Shown here in pieces: positions 1 through 8,379 of a stretch of DNA of 64,000 nucleotides (its first letter is position 1; the number at the start of each line of letters is the position of its first letter). Below the pieces are notes generated by a model. The model ran no database searches. It was not told the origin of the DNA and saw nothing but the letters and a program-made list of their open reading frames with translations. The position numbers and the translations under genes are program-made. Origin of the DNA: an uncultured Thermomicrobium sp. (GTDB lineage Bacteria; Chloroflexota; Chloroflexia; Thermomicrobiales; Thermomicrobiaceae); the NCBI GenBank assembly GCA_938028665.1, contig CALIMB010000022.1, positions 1-64,000 on the forward strand. Reading direction: 5' to 3'.

Positions 1-288
1 GAACACTGGGTGACGAACGTGGCACGTGGGGCCGTCTCTCACCCCTGTCCTGTAACGCCGCAGCTGGCCGAACTCGCGTTGCGGGCAGTGCACACGATCG
101 GATTGGAGATTGCGGGCGTCGATCTTGTTGAGACGGCTGACGGGCTCGAGGTCCTCGAAGTCAATGGTGGTGTCGAGTTTAAGGGGTTGATGCGCACGAC
201 CCATGTGGATGTGGCGGGTTTTATTGCTGATTACGTGCTGGCGCGGGCGACGCAAGGAGCGTCGCCCGCGATGGCGTTGAGCCACTGA
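1..288 (+). CDS. lysX: LysX-type ATP-grasp ligase, C-terminal fragment
   Basis: This is the last 95 codons of a RimK-like ATP-grasp ligase; the frame is open from base 1, so the N-terminus lies outside the window. LysX joins the carrier protein LysW to the amino group of alpha-aminoadipate (ArgX does so with glutamate), protecting it during lysine or arginine synthesis. The visible motifs are WVTNVARGA at the left edge, DLVE, and EVNGGVEFKG, which match the metal/ATP-binding end of the ATP-grasp fold in this family. It sits 34 bases before lysY, in the usual order lysX-lysY-lysZ-lysJ. The lysine versus arginine substrate cannot be settled from this fragment; a dual role is possible. Confidence 0.85.
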   Translation, partial: EHWVTNVARGAVSHPCPVTPQLAELALRAVHTIGLEIAGVDLVETADGLEVLEVNGGVEFKGLMRTTHVDVAGFIADYVLARATQGASPAMALSH

Positions 289-322
289 CGGAAACTCCAC
301 GGGAGGGAGAGGTGGCTGCTGG

Positions 323-1381
323 ATGGCAGTGACAGTCGCGATCCTCGGAGGCTCAGGCTACACGGGTGGGGAGCTGTTGCGCCTCTTACTTCATCACCCG
401 GAAGTTGAGGTCAAGCAAGTTACCTCGCGGTCGCGGGCCGGCAAGTTTGTGCATACGGTGCACCCAAATCTCCGCAAGCGGACAACCTTGAAGTTCGTCC
501 CACCTGAGGCACTCGAGCCGGTCGACATACTCTTTGCTTGCTTGCCACACGGGGAGACGGCTCCGATTGTAGATCGGCTGTTGGCACTTGCGCCGGTTGT
601 TATCGACCTTTCAGCGGACTTTCGGTTGCGGGATCCGGCTGCGTATGAGACATGGTACCACTGGTCGCATCCTCGACCGGAGCTGCTTGACCAGGCTGTG
701 TATGGGCTCCCGGAACTCCATCGTGAGGAGATCAAGACGGCGCGGTATATTGCCTCTCCGGGCTGCAACTCGACGGCGGTGATCCTTGGGCTCGCCCCGC
801 TCTTCCGGGCGGGCTTGGTAGACCTGGATATGCCAGTGACTGTTGAGTGCAAGGTAGGCTCCTCTGGCGCTGGTGGAGAAGCGGGGCCCGCAAGCCACCA
901 CCCAGAGCGGAGTGGGGTGATCCGTCCCTTTAAGCCGGGTGGCCACCGGCATACAGCTGAGGTGCTGCAGGAGCTCACAGTCTGTGGACGAACGCCCTCT
1001 CTTGGTCTCTCCGTCACGAGTGTCGAGGCGGTGCGGGGGATCCTAGCGACGGCTCATGTCTTCCCGAATCGAACACTCACCGACCGTGACCTCTGGCAGG
1101 TCTATCGTGCAGCCTACGGGCAGGAACCATTTATCCGTCTGGTTAAGGAGGCAAGCGGGATCCACCGGTATCCCGAACCGAAGATCCTCGCTGGCTCGAA
1201 CTACTGTGACATCGGATGGGAACTGGACGAGCTTCCCGGTGGCCGGCAGCGACTCGTCGTGCTGTCGGCGATTGACAACCTGATGAAGGGTGCAGCAGGG
1301 CAAGCGGTGCAGGCGATGAACATTCGGCTCGGTTTTCCGGAAACGTTAGGCCTCGAGTTTCCGGGTCTGCACCCGCTTTGA
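323..1381 (+). CDS. lysY: [LysW]-aminoadipate/glutamate semialdehyde reductase (N-acetyl-gamma-glutamyl-phosphate reductase family)
   Basis: This cytosolic NADPH enzyme reduces the LysW-bound aminoadipyl (or glutamyl) phosphate to the semialdehyde. The 352-residue length fits the family. A Rossmann motif GGSGYTGGE lies at residues 9-17, the catalytic cysteine is in SPGCNST (about residue 148), and the conserved stretch KVGSSGAG follows at about 177. The start at 323 has a strong GGGAGGGAGAGG ribosome site just upstream. The gene follows lysX closely and its stop touches the start of the next gene, so it belongs to one operon. ArgC is the close relative; the LysX/LysZ/LysJ neighbours favour the carrier-protein pathway. 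Confidence 0.9.
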   Translation: MAVTVAILGGSGYTGGELLRLLLHHPEVEVKQVTSRSRAGKFVHTVHPNLRKRTTLKFVPPEALEPVDILFACLPHGETAPIVDRLLALAPVVIDLSADFRLRDPAAYETWYHWSHPRPELLDQAVYGLPELHREEIKTARYIASPGCNSTAVILGLAPLFRAGLVDLDMPVTVECKVGSSGAGGEAGPASHHPERSGVIRPFKPGGHRHTAEVLQELTVCGRTPSLGLSVTSVEAVRGILATAHVFPNRTLTDRDLWQVYRAAYGQEPFIRLVKEASGIHRYPEPKILAGSNYCDIGWELDELPGGRQRLVVLSAIDNLMKGAAGQAVQAMNIRLGFPETLGLEFPGLHPL

Positions 1382-1389
1382 GGAGTCAC

Positions 1390-2046
1390 GTGGTGCGACG
1401 TCGTTGGGTCATTTTCCCGCTCCTTGCGGTGGGTATCACGCTCGGCTGGAAGCTCGCTCACCGCCGACCGTTTTCGGCGCGGCTTGCCTGGTTCTTGGGG
1501 TTGCCGGGAGTACGCTCGCTTGCTCGGGCGGAGGAGCTTGCAGCCTTGCTAGAGCTGCAGCCGGGCATGCAGGTACTCGATGCTGGCGCAGGGCCGGGGC
1601 GACTGACGATTCCTTTGGCCGAGCGTCTTGGGCCAAGCGGTTCAATCACCGCGCTCGACATGCAGCCGCGTATGCTCGAGCTGGTGCAGCAGCAGGTGGA
1701 GAAGCGCGGATTGACCAACGTACGGCTCTTGCTGGCGGAGCTTGGCCGAGGCACGCTGGCAACGCTAGAGCAGGAGAGTTACGATCGCGTCCTCCTTGTC
1801 CACGTTCTTGGCGAAACAGCACACCCGGTGGCGACATTGCAAGAGTTGGCAGCCGTGCTGCGTCCAGGTGGGCGCCTGGCGATTGTTGAGACGGTGGGCG
1901 ACCCGCATTACGTGCGGTACCGGCGAGTGCGCGAACAAGCCGAGCGTGTCGGTCTCCGGCTCATCGCTGAGCGGCGTTGGCTCCTCGAGCATATCACAAT
2001 CTGGGAAAAACCGCATCAGACAGGGAGAGAGAAAGGAGCGGCGTGA
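1390..2046 (+). CDS. Membrane-anchored SAM-dependent methyltransferase
   Basis: A class I methyltransferase of about 218 residues. A hydrophobic segment at residues 7-21 looks like a membrane anchor, followed by the SAM-binding motif VLDAGAGPGR at about 62-71, the acidic motif ALDMQP, and LRPGGRLAIVET. The start chosen is GTG 1390, four bases after a GAGGAG ribosome site that overlaps the lysY stop; GTG 1393 and TTG 1378 are alternatives. The last codons overlap the GTG of lysZ (GTGA), so translation is probably coupled. No known step of the LysW pathway needs a methyltransferase, so the substrate is unknown. Ubiquinone/menaquinone-type (UbiE-like) methyltransferases are the nearest general resemblance. 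Confidence 0.75.
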   Translation: MVRRRWVIFPLLAVGITLGWKLAHRRPFSARLAWFLGLPGVRSLARAEELAALLELQPGMQVLDAGAGPGRLTIPLAERLGPSGSITALDMQPRMLELVQQQVEKRGLTNVRLLLAELGRGTLATLEQESYDRVLLVHVLGETAHPVATLQELAAVLRPGGRLAIVETVGDPHYVRYRRVREQAERVGLRLIAERRWLLEHITIWEKPHQTGREKGAA

Positions 2047-2888
2047 CAACGATGTTGGTCGTGAAGCTGGGCGGGAGTGCGGGAATCGATCCGGCATGGA
2101 CGTTAGATGATCTGGCGGCGCTGTGGCCGAAGACACGGATCGTCTTCATCCACGGGGCGAACGCGACGCTTGACGAGTGGATGCGACGAGTCGGACGCGA
2201 GCCGCGTCTCGTGACTTCTTCAACCGGTCAAGTGAGTCGGTTTACCGACCGTGAGACAATGGATCTGATGCTGATGGTCTATGCCGGGCTGGTCAACAAG
2301 CGGCTCGTCGAGGGACTGCAGCAGCGTGGCGTCAATGCGGTCGGACTGACAGCGATGGACGGGCGCATTGCGAGTGGCCCACGCAAAGACACCCTGCGGG
2401 CGATCGAGCATGGGAAGCCGAAGGTGCTGCGGGGAGACTATGCGGGGAGCATCGAACGAGTTGAGACGCAGCTTTTGGAACTCCTGCTAGACCATGGGTA
2501 TCTCCCTGTACTTACGCCACCGGCTGTGAGTGATCAGGGTGAGGCAATCAACGTGGACGGTGACAAGCTGGCGATGCAGCTTGCTGTCGCGCTACGGGCT
2601 GATGCGCTGGTCATCCTCTCGAATACCCCGGGTCTCCTGCGGGATGTGCGCGATCCAGACTCACTGATCAGTTCTATTGACGTGACTGATCCAGCGAGTA
2701 TCGAGGCAGCGATGACGGCGGCGCAGGGTCGAATGAAGAAGAAGGTGGAGGCGGGCTGCAAGGCGGTGCAGGCTGGTATTGGCCGTGTGGTGTTTGCGGA
2801 TGCACGTGTGTCACAGCCCATCCAGCGGGCACTTGCTGGGGTCGGGACAGTGCTGATCGCCGGAAGCCGGGTCGGGGTGTCGCTATGA
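2043..2888 (+). CDS. lysZ: [LysW]-aminoadipate/glutamate kinase (amino acid kinase family)
   Basis: This kinase phosphorylates the side-chain carboxylate of the carrier-bound aminoadipate or glutamate, just before the LysY step. The protein is about 281 residues, as expected for the ArgB/LysZ family. It begins with VVKLGGS, the phosphate-binding start of the amino acid kinase fold, and contains INVDGDKLA and MKKKVEAG, the conserved motifs near the nucleotide site. GTG 2043 overlaps the methyltransferase stop as GTGA and lies four bases after AAGGAG; ATG 2052 is a possible alternative. Its stop overlaps the lysJ start (ATGA). The choice between lysine and arginine precursor cannot be made from sequence alone. 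Confidence 0.87.
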   Translation: MTTMLVVKLGGSAGIDPAWTLDDLAALWPKTRIVFIHGANATLDEWMRRVGREPRLVTSSTGQVSRFTDRETMDLMLMVYAGLVNKRLVEGLQQRGVNAVGLTAMDGRIASGPRKDTLRAIEHGKPKVLRGDYAGSIERVETQLLELLLDHGYLPVLTPPAVSDQGEAINVDGDKLAMQLAVALRADALVILSNTPGLLRDVRDPDSLISSIDVTDPASIEAAMTAAQGRMKKKVEAGCKAVQAGIGRVVFADARVSQPIQRALAGVGTVLIAGSRVGVSL

Positions 2889-4072
2889 CGGCGCGATCGA
2901 CGGCGACGATCGTTCAACTCGATGAGACGCTGCAACCACCATTGTATGCCAAGCGAGGTATTGCGTTGGTGCGTGGTGAGGGGGTGTGGCTCTACGATAG
3001 TGATGGACAGCGGTATCTCGACCTGATGAGCAACTACGGGGTGAATATTTTGGGGCACGCCCATCCTCGGGTCACCGCGGCGATCGTGACGCAGGCAGGA
3101 AGACTCCTCAGCTGTCACCAGTCGTTCGCCTCGGACGTGCGGGTAGCGTTCCTCGAAAAGCTATTGTCTGTCGCGCCGCCTGGTCTGGTGCGCGCGTTCT
3201 TGAGTAACTCTGGAGCGGAGGCAGTAGAGGCGGCGCTGAAGTTTGCCTGGGCAGTAACCGGACGGCGGAAGATCGTGGCCGCACGGCGTGGCTACCACGG
3301 GCGTACGATCGGAGCGCTAGCGGCAACAGCGGAGTCGAAGTATCGTCAGCCGTTCCTGGCTATCCTGCCGGAGGTGACGCACATCCCCTATGACGATGTT
3401 GCAGCACTGGAAAAGGTCGTCGACCAGGAGACAGCGGCGGTGATCTTGGAGCCGGTGCAAGGGGAGGCGGGAATTTATCCAGCTGATCCGAGTTTCCTGG
3501 AGGCAGCACGGCGGATCACGCGAGAACGCGGTGCCCTCCTTATTTTCGACGAGGTACAGACGGCGTTCCGGACGGGGTCCTGGTTTGCCTGTCAGCACGC
3601 GGGGGTTACGCCGGATCTCCTGTGTGTATCTAAAGGGTTGGCCAATGGTGTCCCGATCGGTGCGACACTTCTGACAGAAGATGTGGCACTGGCGTTGCCA
3701 GCGGGTGTCCATGGGAGCACCTTCGGTGGGAACCCGCTTGCCTGTGCGGCTGGGCTCGCCACGCTTGAGGCGCTTGCAGATGACCACCTGATCTCCGCTG
3801 CTAAAGATCTCGGTGCCTATTTCCGTAAGCAGTTGCTCGCCTTGCGCCACCCACTCGTACGCGAGGTGCGCGGGCTCGGACTCATGTTGGGTATCGATCT
3901 GAAGACGCGCGCGACACCCGTTCTGAAGGCGATGCAAGAGCGCGGGGTACTGGCGCTTCCTGCCGGCACGACAGTTGTGCGGCTCCTCCCACCCTTGATT
4001 CTGTCCCGCGAAGACATCGATTACGCCGTGGTGCGCATCGGCGAAGCGTTGCAGACGCTCCGCATTGGCTAA
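2885..4072 (+). CDS. lysJ: [LysW]-lysine/ornithine aminotransferase, class III PLP
   Basis: This 395-residue class III aminotransferase converts the LysW-bound semialdehyde to LysW-lysine or LysW-ornithine, with glutamate as amino donor. The PLP-binding features are clear: the conserved [14 protein letters not shown] segment, the aspartate in FDEVQTA, and the Schiff-base lysine in [12 protein letters not shown], followed by [10 protein letters not shown]. It is the fourth enzyme of the operon, with ATG 2885 inside the end of lysZ. The final hydrolase LysK is not next to it. An M20 peptidase far downstream (49249) looks more like carboxypeptidase G2 than LysK, so lysK is probably elsewhere in the genome. 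Confidence 0.88.
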   Translation: MTARSTATIVQLDETLQPPLYAKRGIALVRGEGVWLYDSDGQRYLDLMSNYGVNILGHAHPRVTAAIVTQAGRLLSCHQSFASDVRVAFLEKLLSVAPPGLVRAFLSNSGAEAVEAALKFAWAVTGRRKIVAARRGYHGRTIGALAATAESKYRQPFLAILPEVTHIPYDDVAALEKVVDQETAAVILEPVQGEAGIYPADPSFLEAARRITRERGALLIFDEVQTAFRTGSWFACQHAGVTPDLLCVSKGLANGVPIGATLLTEDVALALPAGVHGSTFGGNPLACAAGLATLEALADDHLISAAKDLGAYFRKQLLALRHPLVREVRGLGLMLGIDLKTRATPVLKAMQERGVLALPAGTTVVRLLPPLILSREDIDYAVVRIGEALQTLRIG

Positions 4073-4088
4073 GGTGGAGGAGGCGAGC

Positions 4089-4385
4089 GTGGCTGAGCAA
4101 CGACCAAGTGAGACAACGCGCGTTATCCTGCGCAGTTTCGGTGTGATGGTGACGACCTACGAGGAGCAGATGGCTGAGCTGCTCGCACAAGCGGCACGCG
4201 AGGATCTGACGATTGAAGAGGCACTGCGGCTTGCGGCGAGTGCGCTCACTCTCTCGGCACGTCTGACGCGCCGGCTGCGCGAGGTGACCGATCATGTTCT
4301 GGAGATCGAGCAACGGCTCCTGAGTGCTCTCCAGGAGCAGCTTGCCCAGCGTGCTCCTGCAGCATCGGTCCAGCTCGAGGAATGA
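4089..4385 (+). CDS. Small helical protein of unknown function at end of lys operon
   Basis: A 98-residue protein not recognised as any known family. It begins at GTG 4089, five bases after GGAGGAGG, 16 bases after the lysJ stop, so it is probably the last gene of the operon. The sequence is almost entirely predicted helix, rich in Leu, Ala, Glu and Arg, with heptad-like spacing from about residue 25 to 85, suggesting a coiled coil. There is no signal peptide, membrane segment or cysteine. It is not LysW, which is smaller, acidic and has zinc-binding cysteines and a C-terminal EDWGE-type motif. A role as a partner of the pathway enzymes is only a guess. Confidence 0.6.
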   Translation: MAEQRPSETTRVILRSFGVMVTTYEEQMAELLAQAAREDLTIEEALRLAASALTLSARLTRRLREVTDHVLEIEQRLLSALQEQLAQRAPAASVQLEE

Positions 4386-5286
4386 AGGGCGCGCTCGAGG
4401 CCGGGGTGTATCCTGCTTGTCTGAGCCAGCAAGCAAAAGTGCGAACAGGCGGGGCAAGAGCGAGGATGGGGAGGCAACTGGGGGCAAACCGAGGTGTGGA
4501 CGATTGATTAAGGGCTCAATGTAGGAAATCGTTACAACCAGAAGAAACTGGAGACCAGGCGAAAAGAGAGTGTCTCACAACCGCCATTTCTTCGGTTCCC
4601 TGGCAGCGTCGGAGAGCGCAGCTGGGTGTGTTCTTGAGACTACTCTCTCCGATGATGTGGCTGGGGAAAGATGAAAGCGTCCCTGGAGAGTCAAACATTC
4701 GTGGCACCGAGGTGCAGGCGTGGCGCTCACGCTGAGCTTGTACGCTCAGACGACCTTGAATGATGTAGACTGCATACAAGGGCGAACGTTTGTTTCTTTG
4801 ACCCTTAGTTCCGGCACGCTGACCGATGAGCAGACGGGGTGCCGGGAACCGGTTGGGGGAGTCTCTTCCTCGATCTCCTGCTTTGGCAGCAGAGCCGGCC
4901 AATGCTGAGCCAATGCGTGACTTCCTGTGAGCTGATGATCGTTCCGCCACTAGACGATTGGCGGAACGGCAATGCATTGGAAGTGTACTCAGGGTGAGAA
5001 GACGCGGTGTCGAAGAGCCGGTCGTGATGTCATGGGTGCCGCTGGTTTTCACGTTGAGGTCAAAGGGGGTATGTCAATCACACCGGGAAAGCCGATGCTC
5101 TTGGTCAGGCGGCTCGTTGACGTTGTGCGTTGGCGATCGGTACGCTTGCCAGCAGAACCCGTCCGACGGGGGTGGCGGACCTTGCGACGAGGACGCTGTT
5201 CGGCGAGTGACCGTCCATCATGAGCGGTTGCTGTTCACGGGTCATCTAGTTCTCGATCGCGACATGCGATGTGGAGGTGGGATTCG
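4386..5286. other. Gene-free stretch before valS (901 bp)
   Basis: No convincing gene is seen; the short frames here lack ribosome sites and have improbable composition. Two stem-loops stand out: 8-bp arms at 4609-4616 and 4645-4652, and 9-bp arms at 4941-4949 and 4959-4967 with a 9-nt loop. No T-box consensus (GGTGGNACC) was found, nor a clear terminator. The stretch may be a long leader or simply a spacer. Confidence 0.5.
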
Positions 5287-7965
5287 ATGACGCACGTGGC
5301 GCGCTCCGACGAACTAGCCCCGACCTACCAGCCGCAAGCGGTGGAGGCGCGCTGGTACGACTGGTGGGAGCGACAGGGGTACTTCACGCCGACGATCGAC
5401 TGGAGTCGCAAGCCGTTCGTCATCATCATGCCGCCGCCGAACGTGACTGGTGAACTCCACATGGGACATGCCCTCTTCGTCGCGATCGAGGATTTGATCA
5501 TCCGGTGGCGGCGTATGCAGGGCTACCCAACGCTCTGGCTTCCTGGGGCAGACCATGCCGGGATCGCTGGGCAGTGGGTCGTCGAGCGCGAGCTCCTCAA
5601 GGAGGGACTGACCCGGCACGACTTGGGGCGGGAAAAGTTCCTCGAGCGTGTCTGGGACTGGATGAACCGCTATCGCGGGCGAATTCGTGAGCAACTTCGG
5701 ATTCTTGGTGCTTCCTGCGACTGGACCCGCTTCCGCTTCACGATGGACCCTGGCCCTTCACGGGCAGTGCGGACGGCCTTCAAGCGGCTCTATGACAAGG
5801 GGCTGATCTATCGTGGTGAGCGGCTCATCAACTGGTGCCCGCGCTGTATGACCGCGCTCTCCGACCTTGAGGTTGACCATGAAGAGGTGGACGGGACGCT
5901 CTATTACCTGCGGTACCCGGTGGAAGGAAGTGACGAGTCGCTCGTGGTGGCGACAACGCGACCGGAGACGATGCTCGGCGATACCGGCGTGGCGGTCCAT
6001 CCGGATGACGAGCGCTACCGGCACCTTATTGGGAAGACAGCGATTTTGCCGCTGTTGGGGCGGCGGCTCCACATTGTTGCTGACGACGTGGTCGATCCGA
6101 CTTTTGGCACGGGGGCGGTGAAAGTCACACCAGCACATGACTTCACCGACTTTGAGATCGCCCAACGGCACAAACTGCCGCCGGTAAACATCCTCAATCC
6201 GGACGGCACGCTGAACGAGGAGGCTGGGCCGTACGCGGGACTGACCATTCAGGAGGCACGGCGTCGCGTTGTCGAGGAGCTGGATCGACAGGGCTACCTT
6301 GTGCGGACGGAACCGCACCGACACAGTCTTGGGCACTGCCAGCGTTGTGGAGCAGTGGTCGAGCCGCTTCTCAGCAAGCAGTGGTTTGTGCGCATGGCGC
6401 CGCTCGCGCAGCCTGCGATCGAAGTGGCCCGTAACGGGACGCTCCAATTCATTCCCGAGCGCTTCCGCACCGTCTATCTCCATTGGCTGGAGAATGTGCG
6501 CGATTGGTGCATTTCTCGGCAGCTCTGGTGGGGGCACCGCATTCCGGTCTGGTATTGCCAGGACTGTGGGCAGTTGACGGTGACGGCCGAGGAGATGATT
6601 GAGCGCTGTGAGCACTGTGGGAGCCGGCGCATCGAACAGGATCCAGATGTATTAGATACCTGGTTTTCTAGCGGACTGTGGCCGTTCAGCACGCTGGGTT
6701 GGCCGGACGAAACCGAGGATCTCCGTTATTTCTATCCCGGGTCGGTCATGGAGACAGGGTATGACATCTTGTTCTTCTGGGTGGCGCGCATGGTCTTCCT
6801 CGGCATCGAGTTTCTGGGCGAGGTGCCGTTCTATACCGTTTATTTGCATGGCACCGTGCGTGACGAGCGCGGCCAGCGCATGAGTAAGACGAAAGGGAAC
6901 GTGATCGACCCGACAGAGGTGACGCAGCAGTACGGCGCGGACGCGTTGCGCTTTACGCTGGTGACCATGGCTGGGCCTGGGACCGATATGAAGCTCAGCC
7001 TGAGTCGGGTTGAGGCGAGCCGCAATTTCGCGAATAAGATCTGGAATGCCACTCGCTATACGCTGCGTGCACTCGCCGGCGGGAAGATTGAGCGCGCGCT
7101 GGATGGACGTGTGCTGCCTCCGCTGCGGGAGTCAGCGAGCCTGGCCGACCGTTGGATCCTCAGCCGACTGCAGCGTGTCACCGAGACGGTGACGGATCTG
7201 ATGGAGCGGTATCAGTTCCATGAGGCCGGTCACATGCTCTATGAGTTTCTATGGTCAGAGTTCTGTGACTGGTACATCGAAGCAAGCAAGGTCGCGATCA
7301 ATGCAGGCGGTGCAGGCGCACAGGCTGCGCGGCAGACCCTGGCGTATGTGCTGGAGTGGGCACTGCGATTGCTCCACCCGTTCATGCCGTTTCTCACTGA
7401 AGAACTCTGGCAACGACTGCCGCACGCTGGCGAGAGCATCATGGTCGCTCCCTGGCCCCAGCCAGATATGACGCTGAGGGACGAAGAGGCAGAACGAGAG
7501 TTCAGTTTCCTTATGGAAGCGATCCGGGCAGTGCGCAACGCGCGGGCCGAGGCCGGGGTGGAGCCGGCACGTTGGATCCAGGCGATCGTCTACCCTGGGT
7601 CGCATCGGTGGGTGTTCCAAGACAGCGAGGGCGTGTTCCGCTTCCTTGCGCGGATCGCTCACGACGGGCTCGAGTACGTCGACGAACTTCTCGAGGCGCC
7701 GCGTCAAGTCGTCTCGCTGATCGTCGATGATGCGGTGATCTACTTGCCGCTGCGTGGCATGCTGGACATTGAGGTGGAGCGACAACGGCTGCAACGCGAA
7801 TTAGAGGAGCTCCTTGGTGAACTTGAGCGGACGCGTGCGCTGCTGGCTAATGAACAGTTCATCGCCCGGGCGCCGGCACATGTGGTGGAACGACACCGTA
7901 GCAAACTTGGCGATACTGAGGAGCGTGTCCGGCTCATTCAGGCGCGACTTGAAGAGTTGGCTTGA
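5287..7965 (+). CDS. valS: Valyl-tRNA synthetase
   Basis: This class I synthetase charges tRNA-Val in the cytosol. The 892-residue length is normal for bacterial ValRS. The HIGH-type motif appears as HMGH near residue 52 within PPPNVTGELHMGHAL, the KMSKS motif as MSKTKG at about 535, and the editing-domain marker TTRPETMLGDT is present. Cysteine pairs such as CPRC, CQRCG and CEHCG are spread through the middle, and the C-terminus is a coiled-coil arm of the ValRS type. ATG 5287 was preferred over ATG 5269 because GGAGGTGGG at 5273-5281 is correctly spaced only for 5287. It stands alone, with long gene-free DNA on both sides. Confidence 0.97.
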   Translation: MTHVARSDELAPTYQPQAVEARWYDWWERQGYFTPTIDWSRKPFVIIMPPPNVTGELHMGHALFVAIEDLIIRWRRMQGYPTLWLPGADHAGIAGQWVVERELLKEGLTRHDLGREKFLERVWDWMNRYRGRIREQLRILGASCDWTRFRFTMDPGPSRAVRTAFKRLYDKGLIYRGERLINWCPRCMTALSDLEVDHEEVDGTLYYLRYPVEGSDESLVVATTRPETMLGDTGVAVHPDDERYRHLIGKTAILPLLGRRLHIVADDVVDPTFGTGAVKVTPAHDFTDFEIAQRHKLPPVNILNPDGTLNEEAGPYAGLTIQEARRRVVEELDRQGYLVRTEPHRHSLGHCQRCGAVVEPLLSKQWFVRMAPLAQPAIEVARNGTLQFIPERFRTVYLHWLENVRDWCISRQLWWGHRIPVWYCQDCGQLTVTAEEMIERCEHCGSRRIEQDPDVLDTWFSSGLWPFSTLGWPDETEDLRYFYPGSVMETGYDILFFWVARMVFLGIEFLGEVPFYTVYLHGTVRDERGQRMSKTKGNVIDPTEVTQQYGADALRFTLVTMAGPGTDMKLSLSRVEASRNFANKIWNATRYTLRALAGGKIERALDGRVLPPLRESASLADRWILSRLQRVTETVTDLMERYQFHEAGHMLYEFLWSEFCDWYIEASKVAINAGGAGAQAARQTLAYVLEWALRLLHPFMPFLTEELWQRLPHAGESIMVAPWPQPDMTLRDEEAEREFSFLMEAIRAVRNARAEAGVEPARWIQAIVYPGSHRWVFQDSEGVFRFLARIAHDGLEYVDELLEAPRQVVSLIVDDAVIYLPLRGMLDIEVERQRLQRELEELLGELERTRALLANEQFIARAPAHVVERHRSKLGDTEERVRLIQARLEELA

Positions 7966-7977
7966 TACATCACGCGA

Positions 7978-7991
7978 GAACACCGGTGTTC
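7978..7991. repeat. Perfect 14-bp palindrome after valS
   Basis: The sequence GAACACCGGTGTTC equals its own reverse complement and begins 12 bases after the valS stop. It has no following T run, so termination is uncertain. Its last four bases overlap the first copy of the nearby 27-bp repeat. Confidence 0.6.
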
Positions 7992-8014
7992 ATTCACGAA
8001 GTTCGGCGATTGCC
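7988..8014 (+). repeat. 27-bp direct repeat, copy 1
   Basis: This copy matches 8050-8076 at 26 of 27 bases; the core is TTCATTCACGAAGTTCGG. The copies start 62 bases apart. No third copy was noticed in the window. Function unknown; paired protein-binding sites are one possibility. Confidence 0.75.
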
Positions 8015-8049
8015 GGTAAGAAAGTCGTGCGAGCCGACATGCCTGAGTG

Positions 8050-8076
8050 GTTCATTCACGAAGTTCGGTGATTGCC
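8050..8076 (+). repeat. 27-bp direct repeat, copy 2
   Basis: Second copy of the repeat at 7988-8014, differing at one base (GGTGATT instead of GGCGATT). The DNA between the copies is not similar to anything else seen here. Confidence 0.75.
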
Positions 8077-8130
8077 CTCGCGACCGATAGCCGTGAGTAC
8101 AACTGCCCCTGCCGCTGTGGTCAGCTGACT

Positions 8131-8152
8131 GTGCTCGTGGTACCACCGGCAC
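8131..8152. promoter_or_regulatory. 22-bp interrupted palindrome, possible operator
   Basis: GTGC and GCAC flank a perfect 10-bp palindrome GTGGTACCAC with two unpaired bases on each side. It lies 228 bases before the glycosylase start. It superficially resembles the T-box core on the minus strand, but no minus-strand gene follows, so an operator-like site is the more cautious reading. Confidence 0.35.
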
Positions 8153-8379
8153 TCTAGAGGCACCTCCGTGGTGGGTACACCCTCGGACGACCCCCAGTGG
8201 TGCATCTGCGTGGGGAATTCGTTGGTTACTCGTCATCTCTGGATCACGACGAGCAAGATGGGTTGGCTGCCTGTAGCGCTGCTGGGGGGAGATGAGAGAG
8301 ACTATCCTCAGGTGGCACGGTGATGAGTACGGCAATGCCTCCGGGCCTACGGAAGTGGAGTTGAAGGCAGTGGACTGTC

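Larger units (their letters stand above)
7966..8379. other. Gene-free stretch with direct repeats and palindromes (414 bp)
   Basis: No gene is supported here. The stretch holds a 14-bp perfect palindrome at 7978-7991, a 27-bp direct repeat (7988-8014 and 8050-8076) and a 22-bp interrupted palindrome at 8131-8152. It separates valS from the glycosylase gene. Confidence 0.6.

Noticed and set aside
8105-8165. A T-box-like core (GGTGGTACCACG) on the minus strand
   Set aside because: No gene lies downstream on that strand, only the antisense of valS, and the match is explained by a palindrome read from either strand.
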